Positions 37,876-46,366 of a stretch of DNA of 46,366 nt are shown in pieces. How positions within the stretch are numbered: position 1 is the stretch's first letter; every line of letters starts with the position of its first letter. This DNA is from Microbacterium paludicola (lineage in GTDB: Bacteria > Actinomycetota > Actinomycetes > Actinomycetales > Microbacteriaceae), in the NCBI RefSeq assembly GCF_015235415.1, contig NZ_JADGLL010000023.1:1-46366 (forward strand), read 5' to 3'. Under the pieces are notes generated by a model. It searched no databases and was not told the origin of the DNA. It saw only the letters and a list, made by a program, of their open reading frames with translations. The position numbers and the translations under genes are program-made.

Positions 37876-39420
37876 TCACACGCTCACGCGGAGCGTCGGC
37901 AGGCCGAGCTTCACCGCACCACCGGCCGCGGCACCGGGGGTGGGCACGGCGCAGGACTCGGCCTGGGAGCGATCCCACGCGTCGCCGGCCCGGGTGCGGC
38001 GGATGCGCAGGGGCGCGCCATCGGCCGAGTCGGCGAGCAGGTGCGACGGCGCGGCGTGAGTGACCGTGACGGTGACCACGTCGCCGGGGCGCGGGATCGG
38101 CGATCCTTCCGGCACCTCGAAGTGGACGAGACGGTTGTCCTCGGCGCGACCGGTCAGGCGGTGGGTCGCGGCGTCCTTCTTGCCCTCGCCGGTGGACACC
38201 AGGACCTCGAGCGAGCGACCGAGCTGCTTCTGGTTCTCCTCGAGGGTGATGCGCTGCTGCAGGGCGACCAGCCGCTCGTAGCGCTCCTGGACGACCTCCT
38301 TCGGCACCTGGTTCGGCATCGTCGCGGCGGGCGTTCCCTCGCGGATCGAGTACTGGAACGTGAAGGCGCTCGCGAAGCGGGCCTGCTCCACCACGCGCAG
38401 CGTGTCCTCGAAGTCCTCGTCGGTCTCGCCGGGGAAGCCGACGATGATGTCGGTGGAGATCGCGGCGTGCGGGATGCGCTCGCGCACCCGATCGAGGATG
38501 CCGAGGAACTTCGCGCTGCGGTACGAGCGGCGCATCTCGCGCAGGATCCGGTCGCTGCCCGACTGCAGCGGCATGTGCAGCTGAGGCATGACGGCGGGCG
38601 TCTCGGCCATCGCGTCGATGACGTCGTCGGTGAAGGCGGCGGGGTGCGGGCTGGTGAAGCGGATGCGCTCGAGGCCGTCGATCTCGCCTGCGGCGCGCAG
38701 CAGCTTGCCGAACGCCTGACGGTCGCCGAACTCGACGCCGTACGAGTTGACGTTCTGTCCGAGCAGCGTGACCTCGATCGCGCCGTCGTCGACGAGCAGG
38801 CGCAGCTCGTTCAGGATGTCACCGGGCCGGCGGTCCTTCTCCTTGCCGCGCAGGCTCGGGACGATGCAGAACGTGCAGGTGTTGTTGCAGCCGACGGAGA
38901 TCGACACCCAGCCGCTGTAGACGGAGTCGCGCTTTGTCGGAAGCGTCGACGGGAACGTCTCGAGCGACTCGAGGATCTCGAGTTCGGCCTCGCCGTTGTG
39001 GCGGGCGCGCTCGAGGAGGCTCGGGAGCGAACCCATGTTGTGCGTGCCGAAGACGACATCGACCCACGGGGCCTTCGTCTGCACGGCCTCCTTGTCCATC
39101 TGGGCGAGGCAGCCGCCGACGGCGATCTGCATGTCCTCGTGCTTGTCCTTGCGGGACTTGAGGTGACCGAGCGTGCCGTAGAGCTTGCCGGCGGCGTTGT
39201 CGCGCACCGCGCACGTGTTGATGATGACGACGTCGGCGTCGGTGCCCGCCTCGGCGCGGACGTAGCCCGCGCTCTCGAGCGAGCCCGACAGACGCTCGGA
39301 GTCGTGGACGTTCATCTGGCAGCCGAAGGTGCGCACCTCGTACGAGCGCGGGCGGCCGTCGGCGGTGAACGCGGCGGGCGACGGCTCGATGAGGGTGGGG
39401 GCGCTGGATGGCGTAGTCAT
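37876..39420 (-). CDS. miaB: tRNA-2-methylthio-N6-dimethylallyladenosine synthase
   Basis: A radical-SAM methylthiotransferase, 514 aa. The auxiliary iron-sulfur cluster ligands are C34 (FGCQMN), C70 (INTCAV) and C104 (VGGC); the radical-SAM CxxxCxxC is C178, C182, C185 in [15 protein letters not shown] domain follows near residues 390-470, and the C-terminus has about 40 extra Ala/Pro-rich residues. A TAGAAT -10 ends 9 nt before the ATG. Confidence 0.96.
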   Translation of the reverse strand: MTTPSSAPTLIEPSPAAFTADGRPRSYEVRTFGCQMNVHDSERLSGSLESAGYVRAEAGTDADVVIINTCAVRDNAAGKLYGTLGHLKSRKDKHEDMQIAVGGCLAQMDKEAVQTKAPWVDVVFGTHNMGSLPSLLERARHNGEAELEILESLETFPSTLPTKRDSVYSGWVSISVGCNNTCTFCIVPSLRGKEKDRRPGDILNELRLLVDDGAIEVTLLGQNVNSYGVEFGDRQAFGKLLRAAGEIDGLERIRFTSPHPAAFTDDVIDAMAETPAVMPQLHMPLQSGSDRILREMRRSYRSAKFLGILDRVRERIPHAAISTDIIVGFPGETDEDFEDTLRVVEQARFASAFTFQYSIREGTPAATMPNQVPKEVVQERYERLVALQQRITLEENQKQLGRSLEVLVSTGEGKKDAATHRLTGRAEDNRLVHFEVPEGSPIPRPGDVVTVTVTHAAPSHLLADSADGAPLRIRRTRAGDAWDRSQAESCAVPTPGAAAGGAVKLGLPTLRVSV

Positions 39421-39429
39421 GGCGTGCTC

Positions 39430-39435
39430 ATTCTA
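39430..39435 (-). promoter_or_regulatory. -10 element of miaB-miaA
   Basis: TAGAAT on the minus strand, 9 nt before the miaB ATG, giving a leader of only a few bases at most. Confidence 0.4.
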
Positions 39436-39480
39436 CGTTTCGGTTCCCGTGGGGGCCCCGAGCGGCGGATCGCCGCCGAA

Positions 39481-40242
39481 TCAGTCGAACCGGACGCCCG
39501 AGCGCGGTCGACGGGCCTCGTCGAGAGCCGCACGTGCGGCCGACATCGCGAGCCCGCCGCCGTACCCGCGCCGGGCGAGCTGGCCGCTGAGGCGGCGCAG
39601 GGCCGTCTGGTCGTCGTAGCGCAGCAGGGATGTCGCCTTGCCGCGCGCGTACTCGAGCGCGCGCTCGAAGTCGTCGTCCGGAAGCTCGGCGAGGGCGCGC
39701 TCGATCGCCTCCCGATCGATGCCGCGCGCCGACAGCGCCTGGGCGATCGCGCGACGGCCCTGATTCTTGCGCTCCACGCCCGCGTAGACGAGCTGATCCG
39801 CGAGCGCGTCGTCGTCGAGGGCGCCGAGGCGCACGAGGCGATCGACCATCTCGTCGATCACCGCAGCGTCGAGCTCGCTCTCCCGGAGCTGGGCGCGCGC
39901 CTCGGACACGGACAGCGAGCGTCGGCGCAGCGCCTTGACCAGACGGGCCTCGGCCTGCTCCCGCAGTTCGTCGGCATCGGTCTCGTCGCCGTCGTCCTCG
40001 GGAAGCTCGACGAAGCGCGGACCGTCCGGCGACGGCGTCACCTGCAGAGGCTTCACCGCGGTGGGGCGACGATCATCCGGTCGCGATCCGAGATCGCGCC
40101 AGGTGGTGTGCCAGTCCTGCACCTCGGCGTCGTCCTCGGCCGGCGCGGCGTCGGAGCGCTCTGAGGCGCCCTGCGTCGCCGCGCCGCCGAAGAGCGGGAT
40201 GACGGGGGCGAGGCGCTCGTCCTCGCCCCCGTCAGTCGACAT
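39481..40242 (-). CDS. recX: Regulatory protein RecX
   Basis: A modulator of RecA filaments, 253 aa. The C-terminal 155 residues are the three-repeat RecX fold (LVKALRRRSLSVSEARAQL, LVRLGALDDDALADQLVY, GRRAIAQALSARGID, LRRLSGQLARRGY). The first 95 residues are an acidic, probably disordered extension, long for the family. GGGGTGAG precedes the ATG. It lies 33 nt downstream of recA, the usual arrangement. Confidence 0.93.
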   Translation of the reverse strand: MSTDGGEDERLAPVIPLFGGAATQGASERSDAAPAEDDAEVQDWHTTWRDLGSRPDDRRPTAVKPLQVTPSPDGPRFVELPEDDGDETDADELREQAEARLVKALRRRSLSVSEARAQLRESELDAAVIDEMVDRLVRLGALDDDALADQLVYAGVERKNQGRRAIAQALSARGIDREAIERALAELPDDDFERALEYARGKATSLLRYDDQTALRRLSGQLARRGYGGGLAMSAARAALDEARRPRSGVRFD

Positions 40243-40275
40243 CGCTCACCCCGGTCATCGAGCTCTGGCGCGCCA

Positions 40276-41331
40276 TCACGCGGTGCGGCGCGCCGTGACG
40301 GCCTCGGCCGGGGCCTCCGCCGCGGGCGTCGGACGCTGGCCGATGCCGAGCTTCTCCTTGATCTTGTTCTCGATGTCGAGAGCGATGTCGGCGTTGGTGA
40401 TGAGGAAGTTGCGGGCGTTCTCCTTGCCCTGACCGAGCTGGTCGCCGTCGTACGTGTACCAGGAGCCGGACTTCTTCACGATGCCGTGGTCGACACCGAA
40501 GTCGATCAGGCTGCCCTCGCGCGAGATGCCCGTGCCGTACAGGATGTCGAACTCGGCCTGCTTGAAGGGCGGGGCCATCTTGTTCTTGACGACCTTGACG
40601 CGGGTGCGGTTGCCGACCGCCTCGGCGCCGTCCTTCAGCGTCTCGATGCGACGGATGTCGAGGCGGACCGACGCGTAGAACTTCAGCGCCTTGCCACCGG
40701 CGGTGGTCTCAGGAGAGCCGAAGAACACACCGATCTTCTCGCGCAGCTGGTTGATGAAGATCGCGCTGGTCTTGGTCTGGTTCAGACCACCGGTGATCTT
40801 TCGCAGCGCCTGCGACATGAGGCGGGCCTGGAGACCGACGTGCGAGTCACCCATCTCGCCCTCGATCTCGGCGCGGGGAACGAGCGCCGCCACGGAGTCG
40901 ATGACGACGAGGTCGATCGCGCCCGAGCGGATCAGCATGTCGGCGATCTCGAGGGCCTGCTCACCGGTGTCGGGCTGCGACACGAGAAGCTGGTCGATGT
41001 CGACGCCGAGCTTCTTCGCGTACTCGGGGTCGAGAGCGTGCTCGGCATCGACGAATGCCGCGATGCCGCCGGCACGCTGCACGTTGGCGATCGCGTGGAG
41101 CGTCAGAGTCGTCTTACCCGACGACTCGGGGCCGTAGATCTCGATGATGCGCCCGCGGGGCAGGCCGCCGACGCCGAGGGCGACGTCCAGCGCGATCGAA
41201 CCGGTGGGGATGACCTCGACGGGCGCGCGCTCGTCGCTGCCCAGTCGCATGACCGAGCCCTTGCCGAACTGCTTGTCGATCTGGGCGAGGGCCGCGTCGA
41301 GGGCCTTCTCGCGATCGGCTGCTGATGCCAT
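40276..41331 (-). CDS. recA: Recombinase RecA
   Basis: The homologous-recombination ATPase and LexA co-protease, 351 aa. Walker A is GPESSGKT (67-74), Walker B is [12 protein letters not shown], loop L1/L2 regions are [15 protein letters not shown] and [20 protein letters not shown]. No intein is present. An AAGGAG site precedes the ATG. The upstream 250 nt contain both a LexA-box-like site and a PafBC-type promoter, so it should respond to damage by two routes. Confidence 0.98.
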   Translation of the reverse strand: MASAADREKALDAALAQIDKQFGKGSVMRLGSDERAPVEVIPTGSIALDVALGVGGLPRGRIIEIYGPESSGKTTLTLHAIANVQRAGGIAAFVDAEHALDPEYAKKLGVDIDQLLVSQPDTGEQALEIADMLIRSGAIDLVVIDSVAALVPRAEIEGEMGDSHVGLQARLMSQALRKITGGLNQTKTSAIFINQLREKIGVFFGSPETTAGGKALKFYASVRLDIRRIETLKDGAEAVGNRTRVKVVKNKMAPPFKQAEFDILYGTGISREGSLIDFGVDHGIVKKSGSWYTYDGDQLGQGKENARNFLITNADIALDIENKIKEKLGIGQRPTPAAEAPAEAVTARRTA

Positions 41332-41435
41332 GACCTGCTCCTTCTCACTCGTGTATCCGTCGCCTGTAGGCTGTCGCGGCCATGGCGGAAGTGCCGGGGT
41401 CTGCGACAAGGCGCGTGGCTGATGTGCCACCTGTC

Positions 41436-41457
41436 ACGCTAGGGAGGGCCACCGACA
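41436..41457 (-). promoter_or_regulatory. PafBC-type (RecA-independent) damage promoter of recA
   Basis: The minus strand reads TGTCGGTG (plus 41450-41457), exactly 8 nt, then TAGCGT (plus 41436-41441). This fits the mycobacterial RecA-independent promoter TGTCRGTG-N8-TANNNT. Transcription would start about 98 nt before recA. Confidence 0.7.
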
Positions 41458-41529
41458 TCGGATGCGGCGACTCCCCTGACGGGAGCAGATGAGCGGCATT
41501 CGCCACCTGTGGACGACACTACGCCGAGA

Positions 41530-41545
41530 TCGAACGCATCTTCGA
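41530..41545. promoter_or_regulatory. LexA box upstream of recA
   Basis: TCGAACGCATCTTCGA differs from the actinobacterial SOS box TCGAAC-N4-GTTCGA at one base (C for G in the second half). On the minus strand a TAGTGT hexamer downstream could be the -10 of the LexA-controlled promoter, with the box over its -35. The intervening 41332-41583 holds no gene. Confidence 0.6.
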
Positions 41546-41583
41546 TGACACGCCGGTGCGGCGCGAGCGGGATTCGAAGCGAT

Positions 41584-41802
41584 TCAGCGACGTGGCTCGA
41601 GGCGTCCGACGCCGTAGCGCCGGCCAGGGGGCACGTCGGTCTCGGCGCACAGCTCGAGCCAGATCTCGCGCGGCGGCACACCGGTGTCGAGCGCATCCTG
41701 CGGAGTCAGCCCGATGCCGGGCAGCACGAGATCGCTCATCAGCGTCACCGCGCGCGCGCCGAACTCGTCGTCGACCGCGCGAAGGAACTCGCTCCGTCTC
41801 AA
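41584..41802 (-). CDS. DUF3046 protein
   Basis: A small 72-aa protein with the family pattern SEFLRAVDDEFGARAVTLMSDLVLPGIG, then GVPPREIWLELCAETDVP. DUF3046 genes sit next to recA in many actinobacteria; no function is known. The start is TTG, overlapping the stop of the HTH gene as TTGA, which supports coupled translation and explains the absence of an ATG. Confidence 0.85.
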   Translation of the reverse strand: MRRSEFLRAVDDEFGARAVTLMSDLVLPGIGLTPQDALDTGVPPREIWLELCAETDVPPGRRYGVGRLEPRR

Positions 41803-42107
41803 CGCAGCGACAGCTCGGGGCCGACCTCGGCGACGAGGTCGTCGGGCACGACGTCGGGGAAGGGCTGGACGCCCTCCAGGACGGCGATGCGGTCGCCCAC
41901 CTCTCGCATGATCGACGAGATCGGCACATCGAGGGCTTCCGCCACCGATGCCAGGATCTCGCTCGACGCCTCCTTCTGGCCGCGCTCCACCTCGCTGAGG
42001 TAACCGAGCGCGACGCTCGCCCTGCTGGCGACTTGACGGAGGGTCTGGCCCTTCTGCTGACGCATGTCGCGCAGAACATCGCCGATCTCTTGACGAACCA
42101 GGATCAT
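41799..42107 (-). CDS. ClgR-like XRE family transcriptional regulator
   Basis: A 102-aa helix-turn-helix protein: IGDVLRDMRQQKGQTLRQVA, then ASVALGYLSEVERGQKEASSEILASVAEALDVP (HTH about 8-68), with a short C-terminal part. Position between cinA and recA and sequence match ClgR, which in Streptomyces and Corynebacterium activates clp protease and recX-linked genes. I did not find a clear ClgR box in its upstream spacer. GAGGAGG precedes the ATG. Confidence 0.87.
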   Translation of the reverse strand: MILVRQEIGDVLRDMRQQKGQTLRQVASRASVALGYLSEVERGQKEASSEILASVAEALDVPISSIMREVGDRIAVLEGVQPFPDVVPDDLVAEVGPELSLR

Positions 42108-42145
42108 TGCGGCCCCCTCCTCACTGCGTTCCCAACGGGTGCACC

Positions 42146-42174
42146 AGAGTACAACACCGATGGAGTCAATTTAA
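42146..42174 (-). promoter_or_regulatory. Candidate promoter of the ClgR-like gene
   Basis: TTAAAT (plus 42169-42174), 17 nt, TACTCT (plus 42146-42151) on the minus strand, in a noticeably AT-rich patch. The predicted leader is about 32 nt and includes the ribosome site. Confidence 0.4.
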
Positions 42175-42254
42175 TCCCGCTCGGATATGCGCAGGGTGAG
42201 AATCGGCCATGTTTCCTCGCATCGAAACACTTCTCGTCCCGGATCACTCCCGGA

Positions 42255-42746
42255 TCACTCAGAAATCGCGTCCAGCGCGGCCCTGAGCGCGGCCTCGCAC
42301 GCTGCTTCCCGGATCCGGGCGCGGTCGCCATCGAACAGGAACGACGCCACGCTCGACCGGTCCGGGGTCGCGATGCCGACGTGCACGGTTCCGACGGGCT
42401 GGCCGTCCGGAGACTCGGGCCCGGCGATGCCGGTTGTCGCGATGCCCACGTCGGCGGATCGGCCGGCCACCGACAGCGCGCGGCGCACCCCCTCGGCCAT
42501 CTGCCGCGCCACCTCGGGATGCACCGGGCCGTGCTGTCCGAGCAGCGCGGCGTCCACGCCGAGCACCGACTGTTTGATCGCGGTGTCGTAGGCGACAACT
42601 CCCCCGCGCAGGCTCGCGGATGCCCCCGGGACGCCCACGAGCGACGACACCACGAGACCGCCGGTGAGCGACTCGGCCACCGCCACGGACCACCCGCGCA
42701 GACGCAGCCGCGCCAGAAGCCCGGCGGCGGTCGACGGCTCGGTCAC
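42255..42746 (-). CDS. pncC: CinA C-terminal domain protein / nicotinamide-nucleotide amidase
   Basis: A stand-alone CinA C-terminal domain, 163 aa, that deamidates nicotinamide mononucleotide. The hallmark VAVAESLTGGLVVSSLVGVPGAS is at about 21-43; ATTGIAGPESPDGQPVGTVHVGIA follows. The N-terminal CinA domain is absent, as usual in actinobacteria. The GTG start overlaps the pgsA stop as GTGA. Confidence 0.9.
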   Translation of the reverse strand: MTEPSTAAGLLARLRLRGWSVAVAESLTGGLVVSSLVGVPGASASLRGGVVAYDTAIKQSVLGVDAALLGQHGPVHPEVARQMAEGVRRALSVAGRSADVGIATTGIAGPESPDGQPVGTVHVGIATPDRSSVASFLFDGDRARIREAACEAALRAALDAISE

Positions 42747-43318
42747 CGCGCCCGACGAGCGCCGCGCAGCTGTGCCGCGACGTAGTCGATGCCGCTCGCG
42801 ACAGTCAGCAGCACGACTGCCCACATCAGCACGAGCGTCACGAGCGTGAACGCCTGCTCGCCGATCAGCAGCCAGAACGGCAGAAGCGCCCACGACAGGG
42901 TGACGCCCTGCACGACGGTCTTGACCTTGCCCATCCAGGCCGCGGCGACGACGTGCTCGTTCGCGATCATCAGGCGGTGGATCGTGATCCCCCACTCGCG
43001 GATCAGGATGATCACGACCATCCACCACTGCGCCTCGCCGAGGATCGCGAGACCGACGAACCCCGCTCCCGTGAGCAGCTTGTCGGCGATCGGATCCCAC
43101 AGCTTGCCGAAGTCGCTGACGATGTCGTAGCGGCGCGCGAGGTAGCCGTCCACCCAGTCGGTGGAGATGCCCACGACGAAGATGATCGCGGCGGCCCAGC
43201 GCAGGGCGAGATCCGCCGACCCGAGCATGCCGCCGAGCAGCAGCAGGATGAAGAACACGATCGCGAGCGGGATGCGGGCGATCGTGATCGCGTTCGGCAG
43301 CTGCCGGGGAATCGCCAT
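42743..43318 (-). CDS. pgsA: CDP-diacylglycerol-glycerol-3-phosphate 3-phosphatidyltransferase
   Basis: A 191-aa membrane enzyme making phosphatidylglycerol phosphate, with about five to six transmembrane segments. The CDP-alcohol phosphotransferase motif is complete with correct spacing: D54, D57, G58, A61, R62, G71, D75 and D79. The stop overlaps the next gene and the ATG is 4 nt past the ftsK stop, so translation is probably continuous from ftsK. A related function such as phosphatidylinositol-phosphate synthesis is less likely because of the LPNAITIARIPLA start. Confidence 0.92.
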   Translation of the reverse strand: MAIPRQLPNAITIARIPLAIVFFILLLLGGMLGSADLALRWAAAIIFVVGISTDWVDGYLARRYDIVSDFGKLWDPIADKLLTGAGFVGLAILGEAQWWMVVIILIREWGITIHRLMIANEHVVAAAWMGKVKTVVQGVTLSWALLPFWLLIGEQAFTLVTLVLMWAVVLLTVASGIDYVAAQLRGARRAR

Positions 43319-43322
43319 GGTG

Positions 43323-46064
43323 TCAGTCCCGCCCGGTCAGCTGCCAGGCGTCTTCGTCGCCCTCGTCGTCCTCGACCGGGCGCCCACGGAACTGCGCCTC
43401 GATCGGGTCGTCGCCGTAGCGATCGTCATCCCCGCCAGCGGCCTCGGCCGGGGCTGCGGTCGCGCGTGCCGGCGGCTCCTCCCCCTTGATGCGGGCGAGG
43501 ACCTCGGGCAGCTGCTCGGGCGTGACGAGCACGTCGCGCGCCTTGGATCCCTCGGAGGGGCCGACGATCTCGCGCGATTCGAGGAGGTCCATGAGCCGGC
43601 CGGCCTTGGCGAAGCCGACGCGCAGCTTGCGCTGCAGCATAGACGTGGAGCCGAACTGACTGGTCACGACGAGCTCGGCGGCCGCGAGGAGCACCTCGAG
43701 GTCGTCGCCGATGTCCTCGTCGATCTCCTTCTTCTTGGCCTCGATCGCCTCGGCGACATCCGAGCGGTACTCGGGCCGAGCCTGGCCGGTGACGTGCTTG
43801 ACGACCCGGTCGATCTCCTCCTCGGTGACCCACGCGCCCTGGACGCGCAGCGCCTTGGACGAGCCCATGGGCGAGAAGAGCGCGTCGCCCTGGCCGATCA
43901 GCTTGTCGGCGCCGCCCTCGTCGAGGATGACGCGGCTGTCGGTGACACTCGTCACCGCGAAGGCGAGACGCGACGGGACGTTCGCCTTGATCAGGCCGGT
44001 GACGACGTTGACCGACGGGCGCTGCGTCGCGAGCACGAGATGGATGCCCGCCGCTCGCGCGAGCTGGGTGATCCGGACGATCGAGTCCTCGACGTCGCGC
44101 GGCGCCACCATCATGAGGTCGGCGAGCTCGTCGACCACAACGAGCAGGTACGGGTACGGCTTGAGCACGCGCTCGCTGCCGGCGGGAAGCTCGACCTCGC
44201 CCTTCGCCAGGGCGGCGTTGAAGTCGTCGACGTGACGGAAGCCGAACGACGCGAGGTCGTCGTACCGCATGTCCATCTCCTTCACGACCCACTGCAGCGC
44301 CTCGGCCGCCTTCTTGGGGTTCGTGATGATGGGCGTGATCAGGTGCGGGACGCCCGCGTAGTTCGTGAGCTCCACGCGCTTCGGGTCGACGAGCACCATC
44401 CGGACCTCGCTCGGCTTCGCGCGCATCAGGATGCTCGTGATCATCGAGTTGATGAAGCTCGACTTACCCGATCCGGTGGAGCCCGCGACCAGAAGGTGGG
44501 GCATCTTCGCGAGGTTCGCCACGACGAAGCCGCCGCCGACGTCCTTGCCGACGCCGACCGTCAGCGGATGCGCCGACTTCTGTGCCGCCGTCGAACGCAG
44601 CACGTCGCCGAGCGCAACCGTCTCGCGATCGGTGTTCGGGATCTCGATGCCGATCGCGCTCTTGCCCGGGATGGGCGCGAGGATCCGGACGTCGTTGGAC
44701 GCCACGGCGTAGGAGATGTTGCTCTGCAGCTGCGTGATGCGCTCGACGCGCACGCCCGGGGCGAGCTCGATCTCGTACTGCGTGACCGTCGGACCGCGCG
44801 AGAAGCCGGTGACCTTCGCGTCGACCTTGAACTCCTCGAGCACGCGCGTGAGCTGCGCGACCACGCGGTCGTTCGCCTCGCTGCGCGCCACCGAGGGAGG
44901 GCCCGCGGAGAGCGAGGCAGGCGAGGGAAGCACGTACGGGGCCACCGGAGGCTGCGGACCCCGGGCACCGGGACCGTCGGTACCGAAGCCCAGCATGCCG
45001 GGGAGCTCGCCGGTGTCCGAGTCGTCGCCGTCGCCGACGAGGCCCGTGGAGCCGCGCTCGGCGAGCGCGCCCGTGACGCCGCTGATGGAGCTCAGCACCT
45101 GTGTTGCCGAGTCGCGCGGATCCTCATCCGGCTCTGCGACGACGATCGCCTTGTCGTAGCCGCCGTCCGACTGCTCCGACAGCAGCTCGGTCAGGTCCTG
45201 GGGCGAGTCGACGACATCCGGGTCCTCTTCGCGGCCCGACTTGTTGCGCCGCCACCACGGCACGTGCTCGTCGTCGGCGGACGGGTCGAGCACCTCCGTC
45301 GGCGCGGTCTCGTTCTTCGCCGCCTCGTCGGGACGCTCGGCCCCGAACATCCAGGCGTACAGCTCGCCGAGGCGACGCCCGATGCGGTTGGGCGGCGTCT
45401 TGGTGATGATCAGGACGCTGAGCGCCGCGACGAGCGAGAGCAGCACGTACGCGCCGATCTCGCTCAGCAGCATCGCGGTGGGCTCGCCCACCATCCAGCC
45501 GAACAGACCGCCCGCCTCGCTGAGGGCCTGCGGGCCGACGGACGGCTGGGGGCGCCCGCCCGCGATATGGCAGAAGCCGGCGACCGTGATCGCCAGGAGG
45601 CCGAACCCGATGCCGATGCGGCCGTTGTCGTGCACCGACGAGGGATGGCGGAACAGCCAGCCGGCGAGCAGCAGGAGCGCCACCGGGAAGACGAACGCCG
45701 TCCGGCCGATGAGGAAGCCGAACGTGTAGGCGCTGATGTTGGTGGCGACCTCGTTGCCGATGAAGAACCACTCGGTGACCGCGCCGGCGATCGCGAGCAT
45801 CACCAGCAGCAGCGGGAAGCCGTCGCGCCGGTCGTCCTTCTCGAGCGCCTCGGGACCGAAGGCCCGGAAGATGCCGCCGACCGCGTGGCCGAGACCGTTC
45901 CACGCGCGCACGGCGAGCGGCGGCCGGTCAGTCGCCTCGAAGTACGGCTTGGCGGCCGGCTCCGGCTTCTTGCGCGCGCGCGAGCCGCTGGCGGCCTCGG
46001 GCTTCGAGGCCGCCCGACTCTTGCTCGCGGCCTGGTTCTTGGACGCGGCGGGCGTGCGTGGCAT
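43323..46064 (-). CDS. ftsK: DNA translocase FtsK
   Basis: The septal DNA pump that clears chromosomes at division, 913 aa. The N-terminus is a Lys/Ala-rich stretch with four hexads of the type [24 protein letters not shown]. Four transmembrane segments follow (about 80-260), then an acidic linker and the motor: Walker [11 protein letters not shown] near residue 530, Walker [10 protein letters not shown] near 645, and [12 protein letters not shown]. The C-terminal gamma winged helix (about 795-865, [21 protein letters not shown]) reads KOPS-like sites. The ATG is set by a -10 6 nt upstream. Confidence 0.96.
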   Translation of the reverse strand: MPRTPAASKNQAASKSRAASKPEAASGSRARKKPEPAAKPYFEATDRPPLAVRAWNGLGHAVGGIFRAFGPEALEKDDRRDGFPLLLVMLAIAGAVTEWFFIGNEVATNISAYTFGFLIGRTAFVFPVALLLLAGWLFRHPSSVHDNGRIGIGFGLLAITVAGFCHIAGGRPQPSVGPQALSEAGGLFGWMVGEPTAMLLSEIGAYVLLSLVAALSVLIITKTPPNRIGRRLGELYAWMFGAERPDEAAKNETAPTEVLDPSADDEHVPWWRRNKSGREEDPDVVDSPQDLTELLSEQSDGGYDKAIVVAEPDEDPRDSATQVLSSISGVTGALAERGSTGLVGDGDDSDTGELPGMLGFGTDGPGARGPQPPVAPYVLPSPASLSAGPPSVARSEANDRVVAQLTRVLEEFKVDAKVTGFSRGPTVTQYEIELAPGVRVERITQLQSNISYAVASNDVRILAPIPGKSAIGIEIPNTDRETVALGDVLRSTAAQKSAHPLTVGVGKDVGGGFVVANLAKMPHLLVAGSTGSGKSSFINSMITSILMRAKPSEVRMVLVDPKRVELTNYAGVPHLITPIITNPKKAAEALQWVVKEMDMRYDDLASFGFRHVDDFNAALAKGEVELPAGSERVLKPYPYLLVVVDELADLMMVAPRDVEDSIVRITQLARAAGIHLVLATQRPSVNVVTGLIKANVPSRLAFAVTSVTDSRVILDEGGADKLIGQGDALFSPMGSSKALRVQGAWVTEEEIDRVVKHVTGQARPEYRSDVAEAIEAKKKEIDEDIGDDLEVLLAAAELVVTSQFGSTSMLQRKLRVGFAKAGRLMDLLESREIVGPSEGSKARDVLVTPEQLPEVLARIKGEEPPARATAAPAEAAGGDDDRYGDDPIEAQFRGRPVEDDEGDEDAWQLTGRD

Positions 46065-46070
46065 GCCTCC

Positions 46071-46092
46071 ACGGTACGTCGGACCACCGACA
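46071..46092 (-). promoter_or_regulatory. PafBC-type promoter of ftsK, leaderless
   Basis: The minus strand reads TGTCGGTG (plus 46085-46092), 8 nt, TACCGT (plus 46071-46076), then 6 nt to the ftsK ATG. It fits TGTCRGTG-N8-TANNNT and places the transcript start at or next to the initiator codon. Confidence 0.7.
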
Positions 46093-46366
46093 TCCCGCGG
46101 GAGCGACGCCGGAACTGCCGCGGATCGGGGCCCTGAAGGCCGGCGCGCCACATCCGTCAGGCCGGGGCCGGCACTGCCCACCTGCGAGCAAAGCGAGCGT
46201 GTCGCGGAGCGGCCCACCAGCGCGCCCCGGATGGAGCGTCAGCGACGTTGATACTGATAACGCCCCGCTCGGGTCTGACCCTGCCAGCGACTGACGCGAT
46301 GTCTACCGGCTGATCCGTCGGCCCGGGCGGGGTGTCCTCCATGTGGCCGGCCAGGCGGACATGACC
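46093..46366. other. Right-hand edge, no gene recognised
   Basis: The stretch upstream of ftsK is GC-rich. Short open frames exist on both strands but none shows a motif, ribosome site or family pattern that I recognise. In related actinobacteria a ribonuclease J gene often precedes ftsK; it is not seen here. Confidence 0.5.

Noticed and set aside
37648..40164. An 838-codon open frame on the plus strand opposite miaAB and recX
   Set aside because: Antisense shadow of real genes with low-complexity Arg/Leu/Val composition.
43161..46136. A 991-codon open frame on the plus strand opposite ftsK
   Set aside because: It mirrors ftsK codon bias, has no ribosome site or family motif, and the minus strand gives full-length FtsK.
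46157..46342. A 61-codon frame on the minus strand at the right edge
   Set aside because: No ribosome site, motif or similarity recognised, and it would overlap nothing that supports it; likely chance.

Overview
The window is high-GC DNA from an actinobacterium, most likely a member of the Microbacteriaceae close to Microbacterium. That placement is inferred from the gene order, the protein sequences, the GTG/TTG starts and an rRNA leader of actinobacterial type; no database search was run. It is a core-genome segment with almost no mobile DNA. Nearly all genes read leftwards (minus strand). The exceptions are pcm, an orphan AbiEi-like gene, a DUF1844 gene, lexA, an S9 peptidase and a small methyltransferase.

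Layout from left to right. (1) 1-150: promoter and 5' leader of an rRNA operon leaving the window to the left. (2) 384-10468: tyrS, a membrane protein, argH, an acyltransferase-like membrane protein, then argCJBDF, whose genes overlap by 4 nt or sit close together. argG and argR are absent here. (3) 10701-12643: pcm and an orphan AbiEi/nuclease-like gene, bracketed by two palindromes that share a GAGACTGC core. (4) 12678-16210: pheST. (5) 16253-19731: a gluABCD-type amino-acid ABC transporter operon. (6) 19870-22100: tsnR, then infC-rpmI-rplT with an apparent AUC start on infC; a DUF1844 gene diverges from it. (7) 22978-26969: hisC, hisB, hisH, hisA(priA) and an SseB-like gene. (8) 27015-28379: a LysM membrane protein divergent from lexA, with LexA-box-like sites between them. 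(9) 28433-35541: S9 peptidase, GNAT, hflX, a methyltransferase, a frameshifted APC permease and a mobA-like gene. (10) 35545-40242: dapF, ypeA-like GNAT, miaA, miaB, recX. (11) 40276-46064: recA, DUF3046, a ClgR-like regulator, cinA/pncC, pgsA and ftsK, a block conserved in actinobacteria.

Two regulatory themes emerge from reading the intergenic DNA. First, at least fourteen genes have a TANNNT -10 hexamer ending only 6-9 nt before the start codon, which is the signature of leaderless mRNAs; it also fixes several start codons (gluA, hisC, ftsK). Second, a DNA-damage network is visible. CGAA-N6-TTCG-type LexA boxes lie upstream of recA and between lexA and the LysM gene. Near-perfect matches to the mycobacterial RecA-independent, PafBC-type promoter (TGTCGGTG-N8-TANNNT) lie in front of both recA and ftsK.

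I did not find CRISPR arrays, insertion sequences, prophage or tRNA genes. The nearest thing to an accessory system is the orphan AbiEi-like gene with its flanking palindromes.
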